A DNA stretch of 64,000 nucleotides, taken from positions 953,001 to 1,017,000 of the forward strand of contig JAPDOI010000106.1 in NCBI GenBank assembly GCA_029168955.1, written 5' to 3'. A model generated the notes under the pieces. That model worked only from the letters and a program-made list of their open reading frames with translations. It ran no database searches and had not been told where the DNA came from. This document shows positions 47,205 through 58,708 of the stretch, in pieces. Position 1 is the first letter of the stretch; every line of letters starts with the position of its first letter. The translations under genes were made by a program, and so were the position numbers. Source of the stretch: Aplectana chamaeleonis. Its lineage: Eukaryota; Nematoda; Chromadorea; Rhabditida; Cosmocercidae.

Positions 47205-47736
47205 GGGTCGATGTGAGGAGGCGGTGTCTCCTATTGGTCATTCTTTCCTTTTCTTTTCGTCCCCGTTTGGTGTTCGGGTCCTGTGTGGACACGAACACGA
47301 GTCTGAAATCCTTGATACATCCTGTCTATACGGCATCTCATCCAGTCCGCACCTAGCGCCCATCCGTTAAGTAGGGCGTGAGTTTTAGCTGCCTGCTCGC
47401 TCGAAAACTCTGGTCTGCGGTTTGTGTTGTGGACGACCCCTCAACTCTACTCCACGTGTTTCTCAGGTATCTATAAGTTTATCGCGTTTATCGTGTTATA
47501 CACTTAATTTAATAAATTGTTACAATTTTATTGTGTGCCTGGTTCTTAATCTTGAAAATCCGGTTAAATACTGCTTCACGTTTTTCACAATTTCTTGCAA
47601 TCGGCCAACTGTATAGTATATTTCGTGATACCCGTTCTACAGTCTCGAAATGTGTTGATTAGTCCAGGGGAGTCCAAGTTGGTGACACCTAGGTGTCAGT
47701 GCTAGCCAGGTGGTATTATCGTTATTATACCTTATT
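47205..47736. repeat. Dispersed repeat, long copy (partner at 60925)
   Basis: Direct match to 60925-61292: GTCGATGTGAGGAGGCGGTG, GTGTGGACACGAACACG, CTGCCTGCTCGCTCGAAAAC, GGTGACACCTAGGTGTCA and GGTATTATCGTTATTATACC. This copy has about 167 bp (about 47505-47671) missing from the other. It contains the 14-bp palindrome GACACCTAGGTGTC. It could be a solo LTR or another non-coding element; ends not defined. Confidence 0.75.
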
Positions 47737-48039
47737 ACAGTTTACAGCTTGCAGGGGTAGTTAGTACAGTCGGTTATATCATCAGTAGGGAGTCTGTAGG
47801 TCGGATTCCTTGGGATTGACGTCCGGTGTAGACTTGGGAGAAAAAGCCACTGATTCGCAACAATACTTGGAGAATGCATTCTTTCTCATCTGGCAGCAAA
47901 CAACCTTCTTGGTCTGGTGCGGTATGACTTTTAGCCTGATAGATAGACACTGTCTTCGTTGGTATCCCCACAACTGGTGTTGAGCTTTCAACGAATATTG
48001 AAAGACTGACATTGTGTAAGCTCGGGGGAGTCTGTAGTG

Positions 48040-48165
48040 AGCTGTCGATTTCGACTACCACCAGCAGCGGAGCGTTCGGCTTACGTGAAATATAACTGGT
48101 GATAAGAATGTTTCGACGAAAAGGCTTCCGCTCCAAGCCGCGATAATAAAAATTAAGAGCTGACC
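48040..48165. repeat. Dispersed repeat, copy 2 (partner at 10246)
   Basis: See 10246-10385. Translated in the minus frame both copies read a similar peptide (LITSY.S...APLLV), so the block may be an old coding fragment of an unidentified element. Confidence 0.5.
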
Positions 48166-50117
48166 ATAAGTGCCCCAGAACTTACATCGACTTGGCTAAA
48201 GTTTCGACAGGGTTAGCCATCACGAATTACTTGCTAAACATGGAAGCTACGGAATTTGCAACCACATTCTAATGTGAATATATCTATAATTTACAACGGA
48301 CTAGAATATAGTGTAGTCAAACGGGTTTTACAGTTGACATTGCAACCCTCGACGCACAAGGATCCTGTCTCATTGCGCTCCACGAGAACTGCTCTTCTTG
48401 CAACGTCGCTGCAACGCTTGCAACGTGCAGCGTGCAACGCGCTCCAATTTCGGCTAGTATTTGTCAAAAAAGGAAGCACCAATATGTTACAACACTCAAC
48501 AAAATAATCAGCCTGCTCAGAGGTTCTCCACAAGGACCGTACAAGGTGTATTCAGCTTTGCAGTGACAGACGCATTTCGTCAAGACAAACCACCTGAAAT
48601 CGCACGGCTTTCCAAGTCTCTGAAATCGAATTGTGGGATTTCAAACCAGTTGTCGGTGCCTTCGTCACCGACACAATGTACATGGCAGAATATTCTCTAT
48701 AGTTGGCAACCATACAGAACTTCTTTATATAAACGCCCAGGAACGTTCCAAATTAGAACTGGTTTCTCAATAGGGTCAACCACTGAGTGCTTTCCGGAAA
48801 GACTTCACAATGGATTCCAGTTGTTTCTGACTCCCCCAGATTTGCTTTGTCTGAAAAAAAAACCGATAGCCAATGATTTGATCAGCTGGTGACTAAACTG
48901 GACTAGTAACGATTTTCCCTCCCACGAGAAATGCAGAGTTCGCGCGATAATTTTAATCTAATGAATTGAAGGGGCTGTGACGGTAGATCACCCCACGCGA
49001 ATCGAAACTTCATTCTCCAGGGAAGCCGCCAACCCAGCACGGCCAGCCGCCTGGTCCATGCGTCAGACTAATTCGAAAACGGAAGCCATACAAACTCAGA
49101 TAAAAACAGCCCACTTCCCGCCGGCCAAGTCGGGCTAGTCGACTTCGCGCGGCTCCAATTTTGTGGGCGTGGCACAGCGCCCCACTTCCCGCTGACAGAG
49201 AGGCTTTCCCGTCTTTCCGCGGAGTGTCGGCTGGCAGTCGGCTATCCCTGGGGGTCATCGAACACTCATTCATCGATTCCCACTTTGATATCATCATTGC
49301 ACCACCCACTAGAGTGGAGCCAATGAACAATTGCTGAGCAGAGAACGCTGTGTTGAGACTCTTTCCGAAACCCGCGCTGTGTGCGACGCTGGCCTTGGGC
49401 AGGTGAACCACTGTCCGTTAATGGCATCTGCGAACCGGAAGGCTGCGAGAACTAGTGAGTGTAGGAAGCTTCCCTGTAGAAGCTCACTCCTTACTTGTCA
49501 AGAGCAGTTCAAGATGAAATCACCAGGAGCGGATTTTTCGAATTTTGTTAGGAGAGACCTTCACTTAAAGGGTGATTTTTAAATGTGCCGCAAACTGTTT
49601 TAGGACTGTCTTCTGTCCGTCATCAGATTAGCCGTAAGGCGGTGGCAGAAGGGCCGCAGAGTGCTTGTTCAGTGTGTACGGGCAGTCAACGAAACAGCGC
49701 TGCCGACTTCCCGCGACCGATCTATTGGTCTTCCGCGGGAGGGGTTACGGGACGTCGGCTAGTGGTACCGCGGGAAGTGTGATGTCTCTATCTGAGAAAC
49801 ATATCGCGAGAATACATAGAACCGAGTGCTGGCTCAATGACGATCGCTTTTGGTGAGCGGTTTATTCTGAGAACTCACGCGATTGCTACGACTAGGGCAG
49901 AGTAGGATCTAGATATCACGAGCATGTCCTGAATCGAATTCAGGTGAAATTCTAGAACAAGATTGCGTTGATTCGATGTGTTAATCATTTTGTCTCATGG
50001 AAATGAAAGTGCACACTGCTGCCAAGATGACCAAGAATGCAACTGAAGGTTCAATATATACTTCGTCTTCGTGTTTTACTCGAAGACAATGGTGATAGCC
50101 TTCAAAAGCAGAACAGC
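48166..50117. other. Mostly unassigned, with one 143-codon ORF
   Basis: The plus ORF 48461-48892 starts MSKKEAPICYNTQQNN and is the longest repeat-free frame here, but it has no recognised domain and no clear splice context. About 48400-48450 is rich in GCAACG. 49060-49260 and 49680-49790 carry scattered CCCACTTCCCGC words. No other gene supported. Confidence 0.35.
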
Positions 50118-50537
50118 GTTGATGAAACGGATCTAAACGCATTCTCAGAGGCGAAAAACGGGTGGAAAAGTACTCCATTGGGCAGGGTCGGATTCTTTGT
50201 GTTCAGCTATTGTCAACAACACCGACACGGCTCTGTCACTGCTACGCTTTGACCTACGATTACTAGGTGTGGTTTTTATTGAATTGTACAATGGATTGGA
50301 CAGTTTCTTGCCTGGAGAAAATTTTCGATTGTTTTCGAATTTTTTTTCTCATATCTAATATCTATTTCAATGAAAGGCGACTGCTGATTATCGCAGGTCA
50401 AAGCGTGGCAGTGGTGGAGCCGTGTCTGCGGTGAAGACAAAATCTGATCCGAAGGAGCCGACCCTGCCCAGTGGAATAACTCTCGTAGCCGTTTTTTTGC
50501 CTCGGAAAATGCGTTTAGATTCATTTTCTCAACGCTA
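50118..50537. repeat. Inverted repeat with about 145-bp arms
   Basis: 50118-50262 pairs with 50390-50537, sharing TCTAAACGCATT, TGGGCAGGGTCGG, GACACGGCTC and CACGCTTTGACCT. Both arms read LNAFSEAK when translated outward-in, so the arm may derive from a coding fragment. The spacer is about 127 bp. Confidence 0.75.
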
Positions 50538-50900
50538 CTTTATACCGATAGGAAGCGTTTTTAAATTGCAAGATAAAGAAGCGTAATCAAGAGTATGAAT
50601 AAAAATGCGAGTGTGAGCGTACGCCATATACAGCTCAGCAACTATTCAAAAAAGTGTTCAGCAATTATTTAGAAAGCATAACGAAAGATGGCAAATCACG
50701 AATTTCAGAAATCTCGTTAATTTTGAAAAAGCGGACGCTCAGCAATAACTTACTCCTGAGAGTTTTTTCTGCGACTTTTGGCTTATTTTACTTTTGTGGC
50801 GGCCAAATCTGCCTTTCCTGAAGATTACACGATAACCCTTTTTCCACGAACCCTGCCTTTAATTTGATAGCTAATTGAGCAGGAAAACTATAAAAGCTAG

Positions 50901-51326
50901 TTATTATTCAACTTCACTGTTCGTAGCTCCGAGACTAGTGAGATTTTGGGTCAGCCAAATGCGTTTTTCTACGCATGGATTCTGAGCGTTGGCTGTGGCT
51001 TCAGCATACTTGCGGCTCTTCTGAGGATTTCGACAAAAAAGTTGAAGTAGAAGTGGTTTCTGCTTAATTCAGAGCTTCCTCTTCAGGGCACTATGATCCT
51101 ATTGGCGGTGTCTTGTACCCTCAGGGTAACCAACAACCTGTGGAAAATACTGCAGAAAGTCCTTTGTAAGTCAGCAACCGATTTCGTCCAAGATCTTGTC
51201 ACAGCTCGGAAGAGGCTGAGCAAGCAAGCCTGGTACAAAACGTATTCTCTAGCGTTTTGACGAAATCGTCATCCCAAATCATCGTATTGGTAAACGACTG
51301 CTTCAAGATTCCGAAACAATAAATGA
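50901..51326 (+). other. Possible exons of a membrane protein (tentative)
   Basis: The frame 50901-51050 contains a hydrophobic segment (FFYAWILSVGCGFSILAALL) bounded by charged residues. 51087-51165 is an exon-like piece between a good acceptor (CCTCTTCAG) and a good donor (GTAAGT), reading HYDPIGGVLYPQGNQQ. After a 142-bp intron a last exon at 51308 would end ESPLFRNNK-stop at 51326. The last two pieces join in phase. I could not find an in-phase donor linking the hydrophobic frame to them, so this may be a pseudogene or a missed exon. Confidence 0.3.
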
Positions 51327-51559
51327 GATAGCTTTAGAACACGGAAGTTCCAGAGCAGTTTACCTCCGCCATTCGCACGACTAGCAGAATGCAGATATAT
51401 GCCTTTATTGTAAACATGAAAGCTTTACATTGCACATGAACGAGGAAGGATAATTCCTCTTTCCTCATCTACAGTTTTGTATATTCAGTGAACAGAATTG
51501 ATGAGCATCCTATTGTGTTAGCACAGTCAGCCACCCTTTAGAGGGCAGACGATGTTCAG

Positions 51560-51566
51560 TATAAAA
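51560..51566 (+). promoter_or_regulatory. TATA box
   Basis: TATAAAA 33 bp before the ATG at 51599, preceded by CAG and followed by a GC-rich stretch. The distance suits a start site almost at the ATG. Confidence 0.5.
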
Positions 51567-51598
51567 CGGCGCTTAGAGCACAAGGCATCATTCGCAAG

Positions 51599-51880
51599 AT
51601 GTTCTTATACTTTGTTGTGAGTTCTTTTCTGTCTCTTCTCTGCTCTACTTGTGTTGCTTTGATCGAAAACTCCGGATTACAGGTATCGTGCCTTCTTCTA
51701 CTCAATATCAACGCCCAAGGTACAGTTTTGAAGCTGTCTTCAGTGTTAGTGATTCGGTGTGAATGGAACGGTTTGTCGGGACAAACACAGATTTTCACTG
51801 AAGGGAAACTTGTTCCTACTATTTCAACAGTAACGGTAGCGCGAAAGCACTGCTGGCTTGAAAGCGAGGCTCGGTCATAA
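51599..51880 (+). CDS. Putative secreted 93-residue protein
   Basis: Begins MFLYFVVSSFLSLLCSTCVA, a clear signal-peptide pattern (short n-region, about 14-residue hydrophobic core, small residues before a likely cut after Ala20), followed by LIENSG. The frame stays open to TAA 51878-51880. The start is chosen because it is the first ATG after a TATA box. After the signal peptide, residues such as RCEWNG and ARKHCW show cysteines but no family I recognise. An alternative is that GGATTACAG/GTATCG at about 51682 is a splice donor and the remainder is intronic; then only the first 28 residues are real. It lies 256 bp upstream of the next gene on the same strand. Confidence 0.45.
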   Translation: MFLYFVVSSFLSLLCSTCVALIENSGLQVSCLLLLNINAQGTVLKLSSVLVIRCEWNGLSGQTQIFTEGKLVPTISTVTVARKHCWLESEARS

Positions 51881-52135
51881 TTTGACTTTTTCAAAATTTG
51901 GAGTAGATAGGTCGCCCTGGACTAGGTGAACCCCATCTACAAGTTTTGTGAGCTATCAGCCGCTGTTTCTGAAGGAAATGGTCTCTAATTTTAAGTGAGG
52001 AGAAACGCTATTCACAGCATGACCGGGCCGTGAAAGTCTAAGTTTGTATTTCTAAGGCGTGTAGATGGTCGCGTCGCCGTCACGCGGTGGAGTCAGCGCT
52101 TAAGGCATTCGGGGCTCTACTGAAAGACGATTTTC

Positions 52136-53246
52136 ATGAGCGCTGTAAAGAAAGCGAAGGCGAAGGCTGAGAACACGAACGACCGGCTTACTTTTGTGAT
52201 GAGAATGACTTTTTTGTGTGCTAGAATAACTCAAAAGTTACCGTTTTTCCTGCGGTTTCGTAGGTTCATTGGGAATACCAGTGGCCTGCACTCCGATTTA
52301 GCGGATAATCCCGAAACTGTAATTTTGGCAGGACCCTACCTTTAAAGAAGACCAGCATCGCTCCTGCCTACAGTACTTGAGCCGAGCAAATGCATGTTCG
52401 CTATCTTTCAGTGCCTTACCCTCAGTTCACCCGGAATACATTCAATAATAGGTCTGAGCACTCTGCAACAACGAGAACTTTCTATCACATTGCGATTCGA
52501 ATAGATGGTTTTTCACCAAGAGAATTTTATAGAATGTGAGGACAAGACCCGCGACGTGAAGAATGTGGTTACTAAAGCAGTTACTGATGTCAACGTCGGA
52601 CTGGTTTGTTTCACATTAACAAACAACCTTCTTACCCGTTTCCTCCTTCACGATCTGTCATCATGGTGCTAGAAGAAAATTAAGAATAACTCTAATCTTA
52701 TCCACAAATACTAGTATTCCTTGTTTGGAAAAAATATGCAGGTTTGGAGTGGAGACATGGCAAACTTCTTGAAGAAGCAGTCTACAATCGATATGCTCAG
52801 AAAGACCGGCAAATTCATTTTCTTAAACAAAGAGGGGTATGTCCTTGTACCAGCTATTGCATCCCCATGGGTTTACCCTAGCTTCCAGAGAGTTCGACAA
52901 TTCAGTAGCACTAACGGATGCCACAATCGCTGTCCTAGAGAGCGTCACGGAGAAGACTAAAACTCTGGTGAATTCTCTTTCACGAAGCCACAATTTCTTC
53001 TCTAGATAACGATATGCTTCTCCATGTTAATCTGCTCTTTAGTTAAGAAATTTCAGCTTAGGAACAGACCCGGCACGAGAAAGTATGGATGTCGTGTAAA
53101 GTCTTGTGGCAATGGCTCTGGCTACACAGTAAAAATCAACTGCATCGCCACGTATGATTTACTTGACAACTTCTGATGTTTCATGCAGCTTTGACATCAA
53201 TTTTGCCCTGAAATTCCAGTTTGGCAACGACCGAGTACAATCCTGA
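52136..53246 (+). CDS. Six-exon gene, 161-residue protein of unknown function
   Basis: Exons read as 52136-52195, 52505-52603, 52742-52836, 52889-52967, 53057-53151 and 53189-53246. All introns are GT-AG (37, 52, 89, 138 and 309 bp) and all phases agree, ending at TGA 53244-53246. The product starts MSAVKKAKAKAENTNDRL (basic and helical). It continues with FIECEDKTRDVKNVVTKA, FLKKQSTIDMLRK and DATIAVLESVTEKTKTL (amphipathic helices), then a KYGCRVKSCGNGSGY stretch with two Cys. The N-terminal half loosely recalls the first helices of BAR-domain proteins. That is a guess, not an assignment. The joins of exons 2-5 are well supported. Exon 1 is weaker: the start of exon 2 (ATG 52505, after an in-frame TAG) could itself be the initiator. 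The 37-bp last intron is unusually short. Confidence 0.55.
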
Positions 53247-53313
53247 AGCATGAAGATGAGGCATACTATATCAGTCTGTCTTCGCCTCACATTCGTAGTT
53301 TTTTTTATTATGC

Positions 53314-53319
53314 AATAAA
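53314..53319 (+). terminator. Polyadenylation signal AATAAA
   Basis: Canonical AATAAA 67 bp after the stop of the six-exon gene, followed by TCATTTT. It supports the chosen last exon. Confidence 0.65.
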
Positions 53320-53344
53320 GTCATTTTAACACGATTACACTGCT

Positions 53345-53655
53345 CTCACGGCGAGATGTGGCAATTGTTTCCAGGTGAGCAGAACGTGATTTCAACTAAG
53401 GTTTCCTGCCGGTAAAGCTAAGAAACCTCAACAAAAGAAAAAAGGACTCATAATGCGCTCGAAAACTTGATTTGCAGTAATTTTTTTCTCTTATTGAGCC
53501 CCGGATATTTTCACAAAAGCTTGAACATTATGCTATACATAGTGGAGCTGCCGAGGCCACGACTTTCTTAATCGAGTCTGGGATAGATTATTACATTGAA
53601 CACGAGGAAATTCGGAAATTCGTCTTGTGGAAAGAAAATCGATTTTTGAAATACG
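53345..53655. repeat. Dispersed repeat, copy 2 (partner at 39765)
   Basis: See 39765-40065. It begins about 25 bp after the polyadenylation signal of the six-exon gene. Confidence 0.55.
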
Positions 53656-53765
53656 TGGCCCACCGGTTGAAAACTGAGCACCAGTGATGAAGATACTAAC
53701 TAAGACAGTGTTTATCTATCACGCGAAAAGCCATGCGGTACCTGATTAAGAAGATTGCTTGCTGT

Positions 53766-54056
53766 TAGGTGTGCCCGAATGAGAATGGCGGCCCACGCGG
53801 CCGGCGTGCTTGGCAGGCGGCCGTCGCATGTGCCGCCCTCGGACGAGTGTTGGATTTCAACGACGGCCGTCCCCTCTCCCATCGTCTGCAGAGCTGATTC
53901 ATCAAATCAGTGCTTGCTGCCAGCCGGTGCCGGCCCCGTTCGTAGTCGATGGCGGTGGGGACTTTTTGCATGCTCGTCGAGGAGCGGCGAACGCGACGGC
54001 CGCCTGCCAAGCACGCCGGCCGCATGGGTCGCCATTCTCATTCGGACGCACTTTAA
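53766..54056. repeat. GC-rich foldback element, about 290 bp
   Basis: Outer arms 53775-53830 and about 53994-54045 are near-perfect inverted repeats (CCGAATGAGAATGGCG, CGGCCGGCGTGCTTGGCAGG). The pairing continues loosely inward to a centre near 53910. No target duplication was found. Open frames of 60-116 codons on both strands are by-products. Confidence 0.85.
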
Positions 54057-54739
54057 GGTGACAAAGAATACATTCTTTAGGTGTGATTTCAAGGGCATTA
54101 GATAATGAAGAGGTTGAGCCGAGTCAAAGGATCCGAAAGCAGAGGTATCTTTCGCACGTCGTTGTTAAATATCCGCTGCAGAACTTTCATCGTACTTTAG
54201 CAAACAGCACAAATAACAGAAATCATCCACAAGTTCGGTAAGTCGTCCCTCTACACGAATTCCTGTTGAAGGCCTCTGATAGGCACACACCTGCTTGCGT
54301 TTGTCTTGACGAAGACGGAGTCCATCGCCTGCGGCAAACTTTAAAACGAGGTGCACAATCTTCTGTAGTTCTGTGCTATTTCAAGGACCTTATTTATAAA
54401 CCTACTCTTTGAACCCATTCAGGCTAGAGGATTCGTTGCCTCGGAGACCTTTTCTGTGACGCCTCTGTCTAAGTAATGAAAATGTCCCACAATCTTTTCT
54501 GAATACGGATTATTAGTTATTATTATTAATGGGCCGAAATTACATCCGGATATGTTTATAGAAGGCTTCTGTGCCATTCTGACATGACAAGAGGAGCAAC
54601 AATGCGATTCAATCACGAAGAAAATAGAGGAGCACTTATGAAGAAACACGATTCCGGCACAAAATGGAGTGTGTCTAATCGGAAAACCCTGCTTTGTTAG
54701 TTGACCCAAAGTCGGTGCATTAGTGTTTCTTACGTGCGT

Positions 54740-55548
54740 TGTTAAAGGGGGCACAAGACACCCGAAAATCGTCAGATTTTATGGGGGAACACCATCGCTC
54801 ATCTCGCCACTGTTGAGCTCGAAAGATAGCAAGAGGGGCGCGCCAAAGTGGCTTCCTGATGTAGGCGCCCCAGGGTGGCTTCCTCTTATGTCTTGCTTAT
54901 TCGTTGGAATTGAGAGCTCACACTTGGCAGGTGTTATATAGGGTGTGTTTACTTCACATTCGTGTTGAAATTTCAGATTTCGTCCCTGAGGTTGGACTGT
55001 GCCTTTGAGAGACAGTAAAGTAGTAGATACATAAAAGGCAATGAAGTTAAAGTCAAAAACTTCATGCATCTAGCCGCTATTGAGTTCGAAAATTAAGAAA
55101 AGGGGCGTGGCCCGTGGTGATAACCGGCTTGTTGATCGAATCCACGCCGCAGGTGTGGCTATGGAGCAGTTCGGCTGGCACACACGCCGTGCGCGACTGA
55201 AAAACGCTGCGCGATTCATCGTCCTAGGAGCGCGTGAACTGAGCGCCAACTAGTTTTTTGAGAATCCAGGTTAACGCGCCCTAAGGACGACGGCGCGCAG
55301 AGCGTTTCTCCGTCGCGCGTGGCGCATGTGTCAGTCGAACTGCTCCTTAGCCACCCGAGATGTGGATTCGATCCACATGTCGTGATAACCGATGGGGATC
55401 GGGCCTGTGTTGGCTGTTTATATTTCGCTTATTTGGAGGAACTGAGAACTCGCACTCCGCACGTGCTATACAGGAGGGCCCTAATTCAAAACTACCTGGA
55501 AATCCCAAAATTTATGTTTGAGGGTGCACTGTGCCTTCAAAACGCAAG
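54740..55548. repeat. Cluster of family R1 repeats with a nested foldback
   Basis: Two R1 repeats occur here, recognised by the end motif CACTGTGCCTTT/ACTGTGCCTTTGAG (55000 and 55526) and the inner motif GGAATTGAGAGCTC/GGAACTGAGAACTCGCAC (54906 and 55437). They flank a foldback at 55131-55385 whose arms of about 110 bp pair (GATCGAATCCAC, GGAGCAGTTCG, AAACGCT.GCGCG). Related R1 sequence occurs at 57175-57475 (inverted) and 60138-60530. Confidence 0.6.
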
Positions 55549-56300
55549 CTGGCGCAAAACGTAGCGAGGGAGAAAATGATTATGAGTCGACTGTCAAATC
55601 TGAAGCAGCAAGGGCGAAGGAGTGAGACTACATTGCGGTTGGGCCCACACAGCAAATACTGGCCACGGAAGAAACAGGTGGTCTGCGCGACAGAGAAAAT
55701 CTCACGTAAGATTTCTAATAGCCGAATTGGCAGGGCATGGTCGAAAACTTACTCAACCGAAAATTTGAGACGCTTAAACTTTTCGCCTGGCCCCCTGCAA
55801 TGCGCGCCATGTACCCCAATGAAAAATCATCATAAATTTGTATACATGTACATATCTCAATGATAAAACCATGAAAGTATACTAAATCGGAGGTGTTGTA
55901 CAGGGATGTGTGGCAAAGGATTTTAAGAAGTCTGCAAACGAAATTCGGCAAATGGTAGAAGTAAAAAAATTCGCCTCACATGGAAAGGTCACTCTGGCTA
56001 TTCCGACCAAAATACAACTTTCTAGCATAAATTTTTGTGGAGAATTTCGAATTTGACTTTTCTAGCTGTGCTCCGTTTCTCTTAGGGAGTTATAAGATGC
56101 GGAGGGTAAGTGCCTTTAACCGAGCTGAACCATTCACATTGCTCGCAAGGAACAATTTTACTCGAGTGTACCATCTCAAACCAAACGGAAATTCTTTTTT
56201 TTTTCTAGACGGCGTGCGATTTGATGATCAATAAAGTACCAGATTTTTTTTGGAAGACTTGATGCAACGAAAATGTGAATTTTGCATAAGATTATCACCT
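55549..56300. other. Intergenic, no gene recognised
   Basis: The ORF 55531-55863 (+) begins inside the R1 repeat end and has no recognised motif. Confidence 0.4.
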
Positions 56301-56402
56301 TTGAGGTGGCCGAACAGGTAAATCGCTCACGCTTGGAACTGAAAAATGTACATTCAAGACCCCAGACTCAGACCGTGCCAAAAACTCAGCGTGTCCGCCT
56401 CC
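56301..56402 (+). repeat. tRNA-like A/B-box sequence (SINE head or tRNA relic)
   Basis: GGTGGCCGAACAGGTAAATCG resembles a class II (Leu/Ser-type) tRNA A box, and TACATTCAAGACCCC about 45 bp later resembles a B box. I cannot fold a proper acceptor stem or anticodon loop, so it is not an intact tRNA. A tRNA-derived SINE is possible. Confidence 0.3.
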
Positions 56403-57174
56403 CGCCGAGCGCATATTGCGGCGCCCCACCCTGCTTATCCGATCCGAAAGCTCACTTGAATGCATTCTTCCTGGATTTTGATGGAAATGATTAAAAATCA
56501 CCAAAGCATGTTTGGTAATATACAGATTTCCTAGTTTGCTACAGATTTAATGTTTTATATGTTCTCTATTTTTAGTCTAATGTGAACGACCTAATCTTTG
56601 GGGTGCTTCTATAGAGCTCAGGATTTCTATTATCAAAAACAGCGTAATGCTGAGGGATGGAAAAATATAGCGGTGCACTTCCAATCATTTAATGATCTGC
56701 TTACCGATTAAAAAGGCAGTTTCGCCCTAATTCCTTGCGATGGCATACTGTCTCATAAAAAAGGACGTTTTTGGTGGATCTTAGAATAGATTTCGAGCAG
56801 AGTATTGGTGGTTAAAGTTTAGCAAGTAGGAGTAGGCACGCATCCCCCAAAATCTACATACGCGTACAATACTTATGAAGCAGTCCTCACACTTTCTTTG
56901 CTTACAAAACTATTCCCCAATTTCATATCCGTTCTGTGTCTTTTCTGGAAGATGGCTGCAAAGATACTCGACTTCATCTGTGGCTTGCTTTCCCTCCATA
57001 CAGGCTTCTGGCAAGCTTTCTCATATATGACAGTACACTCTATACGAATTCGACATGGATAATTCGTAATGCGTCGTCTCAGAAAACGCGGTGAGAACAC
57101 CTAACCCCCCCCCACACCCCCCACTAAACAAGCGGTTGTGTACCTTGAAGTCACACTACACCCTCAGATATGAA
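56403..57174. other. Intergenic, no gene recognised
   Basis: It contains a C-rich run at about 57103-57122 (CCCCCCCCCACACCCCCC). No coding support. Confidence 0.4.
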
Positions 57175-57478
57175 TTTTGTGATTTTTATTTGATTGTCTA
57201 GTAGACCCCTCTTTTATAAGACGTGCCAAGTGCGAGATCTCAATTCCTCCAAATAAGCGAGATATAGGCGACCACCTTAGGCCCGACCTCCTTCGCTCTC
57301 CACCACGGGCCACACCCCTCACCAGATTTCCAAATTCTGTAGCGGCTAGATGAATGACTGAATTCTCAACAATTCGTCGTTCTTCAGACCATAGCCAGAC
57401 TGTCTCCTTATCCTGGCTCGCTCTCGGGCAACGATTGCAAATGAAGAGAAGAGATAACCCATCCGCCAATTTTCACCC
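57175..57478. repeat. Family R1 repeat, inverted copy
   Basis: GTGCGAGATCTCAATTCCTCC and AATAAGCGAGATATA match, in reverse complement, the inner motif at 55425-55460. GGGCCACACCCCTC and TAGCGGCTAGATGA match 55070-55115 inverted. The 101-codon minus ORF is not supported. Confidence 0.55.
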
Positions 57479-58250
57479 TTTAAATATAGGCATCTTTAAT
57501 AAGCCATAACTCTGTTCATAGGGGGTCTTGAACGAAAAAAAAAGAGATACCAGTGTGATCAGAGTGTGACCCTCCTTAAGACCAGCATAAAAACTAAAAA
57601 ATCATTTTCTGGGTGTTCGGTGCTTTTAAAGGCAGCTTCCTTTTTTTAAGGCGGAAATCCGCATTTGGGGTTTTCTTTTCACGCCAATGGTTGAAGCAAG
57701 TGCAGATAGCGAAACTTGAGACCTCAATGTCGCGCATTTATAATGCTATAAGCTCGTCAAAACTGCTCCGTGGTCTGAAAAGGCGTCATCTGACTTGAGG
57801 AACAGAAGCGCCACGACAGGCTCCGACAGGCCGCGAAACTCTAAAAGTCTATTTTCTTTATTCCGAGAAATCCTCGTTCAAGCCTCTGTATTTAGAGCTT
57901 CTTGTTTTAGAGAATTTTCGGCAACAGAGAGGCGAAAAGAATTGCGGAACCTAAAAAGTTATGGGGCTAAACCAATTCAGACGTTCAAATTTTCGACATT
58001 GGTGTATTATACAATACACACCGGACAGACGTATTTAATGGAAACTTTTAATGCTACGGAATACGAGTTTTTCTCCGAAGCTTGCGTATTTTGGGTGGCC
58101 TCTTTGCGATATATCACAACCTGGTAGGCCTACCTTGTAAAAAAGAATACGGTTTTTTGCGCGTACGCTACCTTCGAGGTAGCCCTTGTGATATGGCTGG
58201 AGATCGATTGGTTGTGTGAACTCTAACTCTAAGTTGTACGGGAGTAGCGC
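57479..58250. other. Intergenic, no gene recognised
   Basis: Two open frames (57613-57798 and 57795-58127, +) lack motifs. Nothing else seen. Confidence 0.35.
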
Positions 58251-58251
58251 A

Positions 58252-58490
58252 TGTGCACGCTTAGAAGCGAAGACTCTTCATGCTGATTATGACTGTGCTT
58301 GTAGCTACCCGAGTGGACTGCTTTAAGAAATGTTACCACACGGTGCTGGCCACAAGAGAGAGCAGCAGCTGAGGAGACGAATGGAGAACGAGGGCAGCAC
58401 GTGCTCCTCAAGCAGGAGCTCGTCCACTTCTGCTGCTCTCGTTGTTCTCGAGGAGCTGAGTGCGCCCCATTACAACGTTTAAGATGACGA
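58252..58490. repeat. Dispersed repeat, copy 1 (partner at 60650)
   Basis: Matches 60650-60925: ACTCTTCA..CTGATTATGA, CTTGTAGCT.CCC, GTTACCACAC, GAGGACGAGGGCAGCACGTG-like words and CCATTACAAC. It contains an inverted repeat of CAGCAGC/GCTGCTG words. Confidence 0.7.
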
Positions 58491-58573
58491 CCGATTGTTT
58501 TGCTTAAACTCTGCACACATTGCTTAGGAGAAAAACACAAGATGTCAATTGATCCTACTAATTATGTTTGGCT

Positions 58574-58708
<135 letters not shown>

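Noticed and set aside
55131..55385. tRNA gene suggested by TTCGATCC/GATCGAATCC words
   Set aside because: The words lie in the arms of a long foldback. No A box or cloverleaf can be formed.
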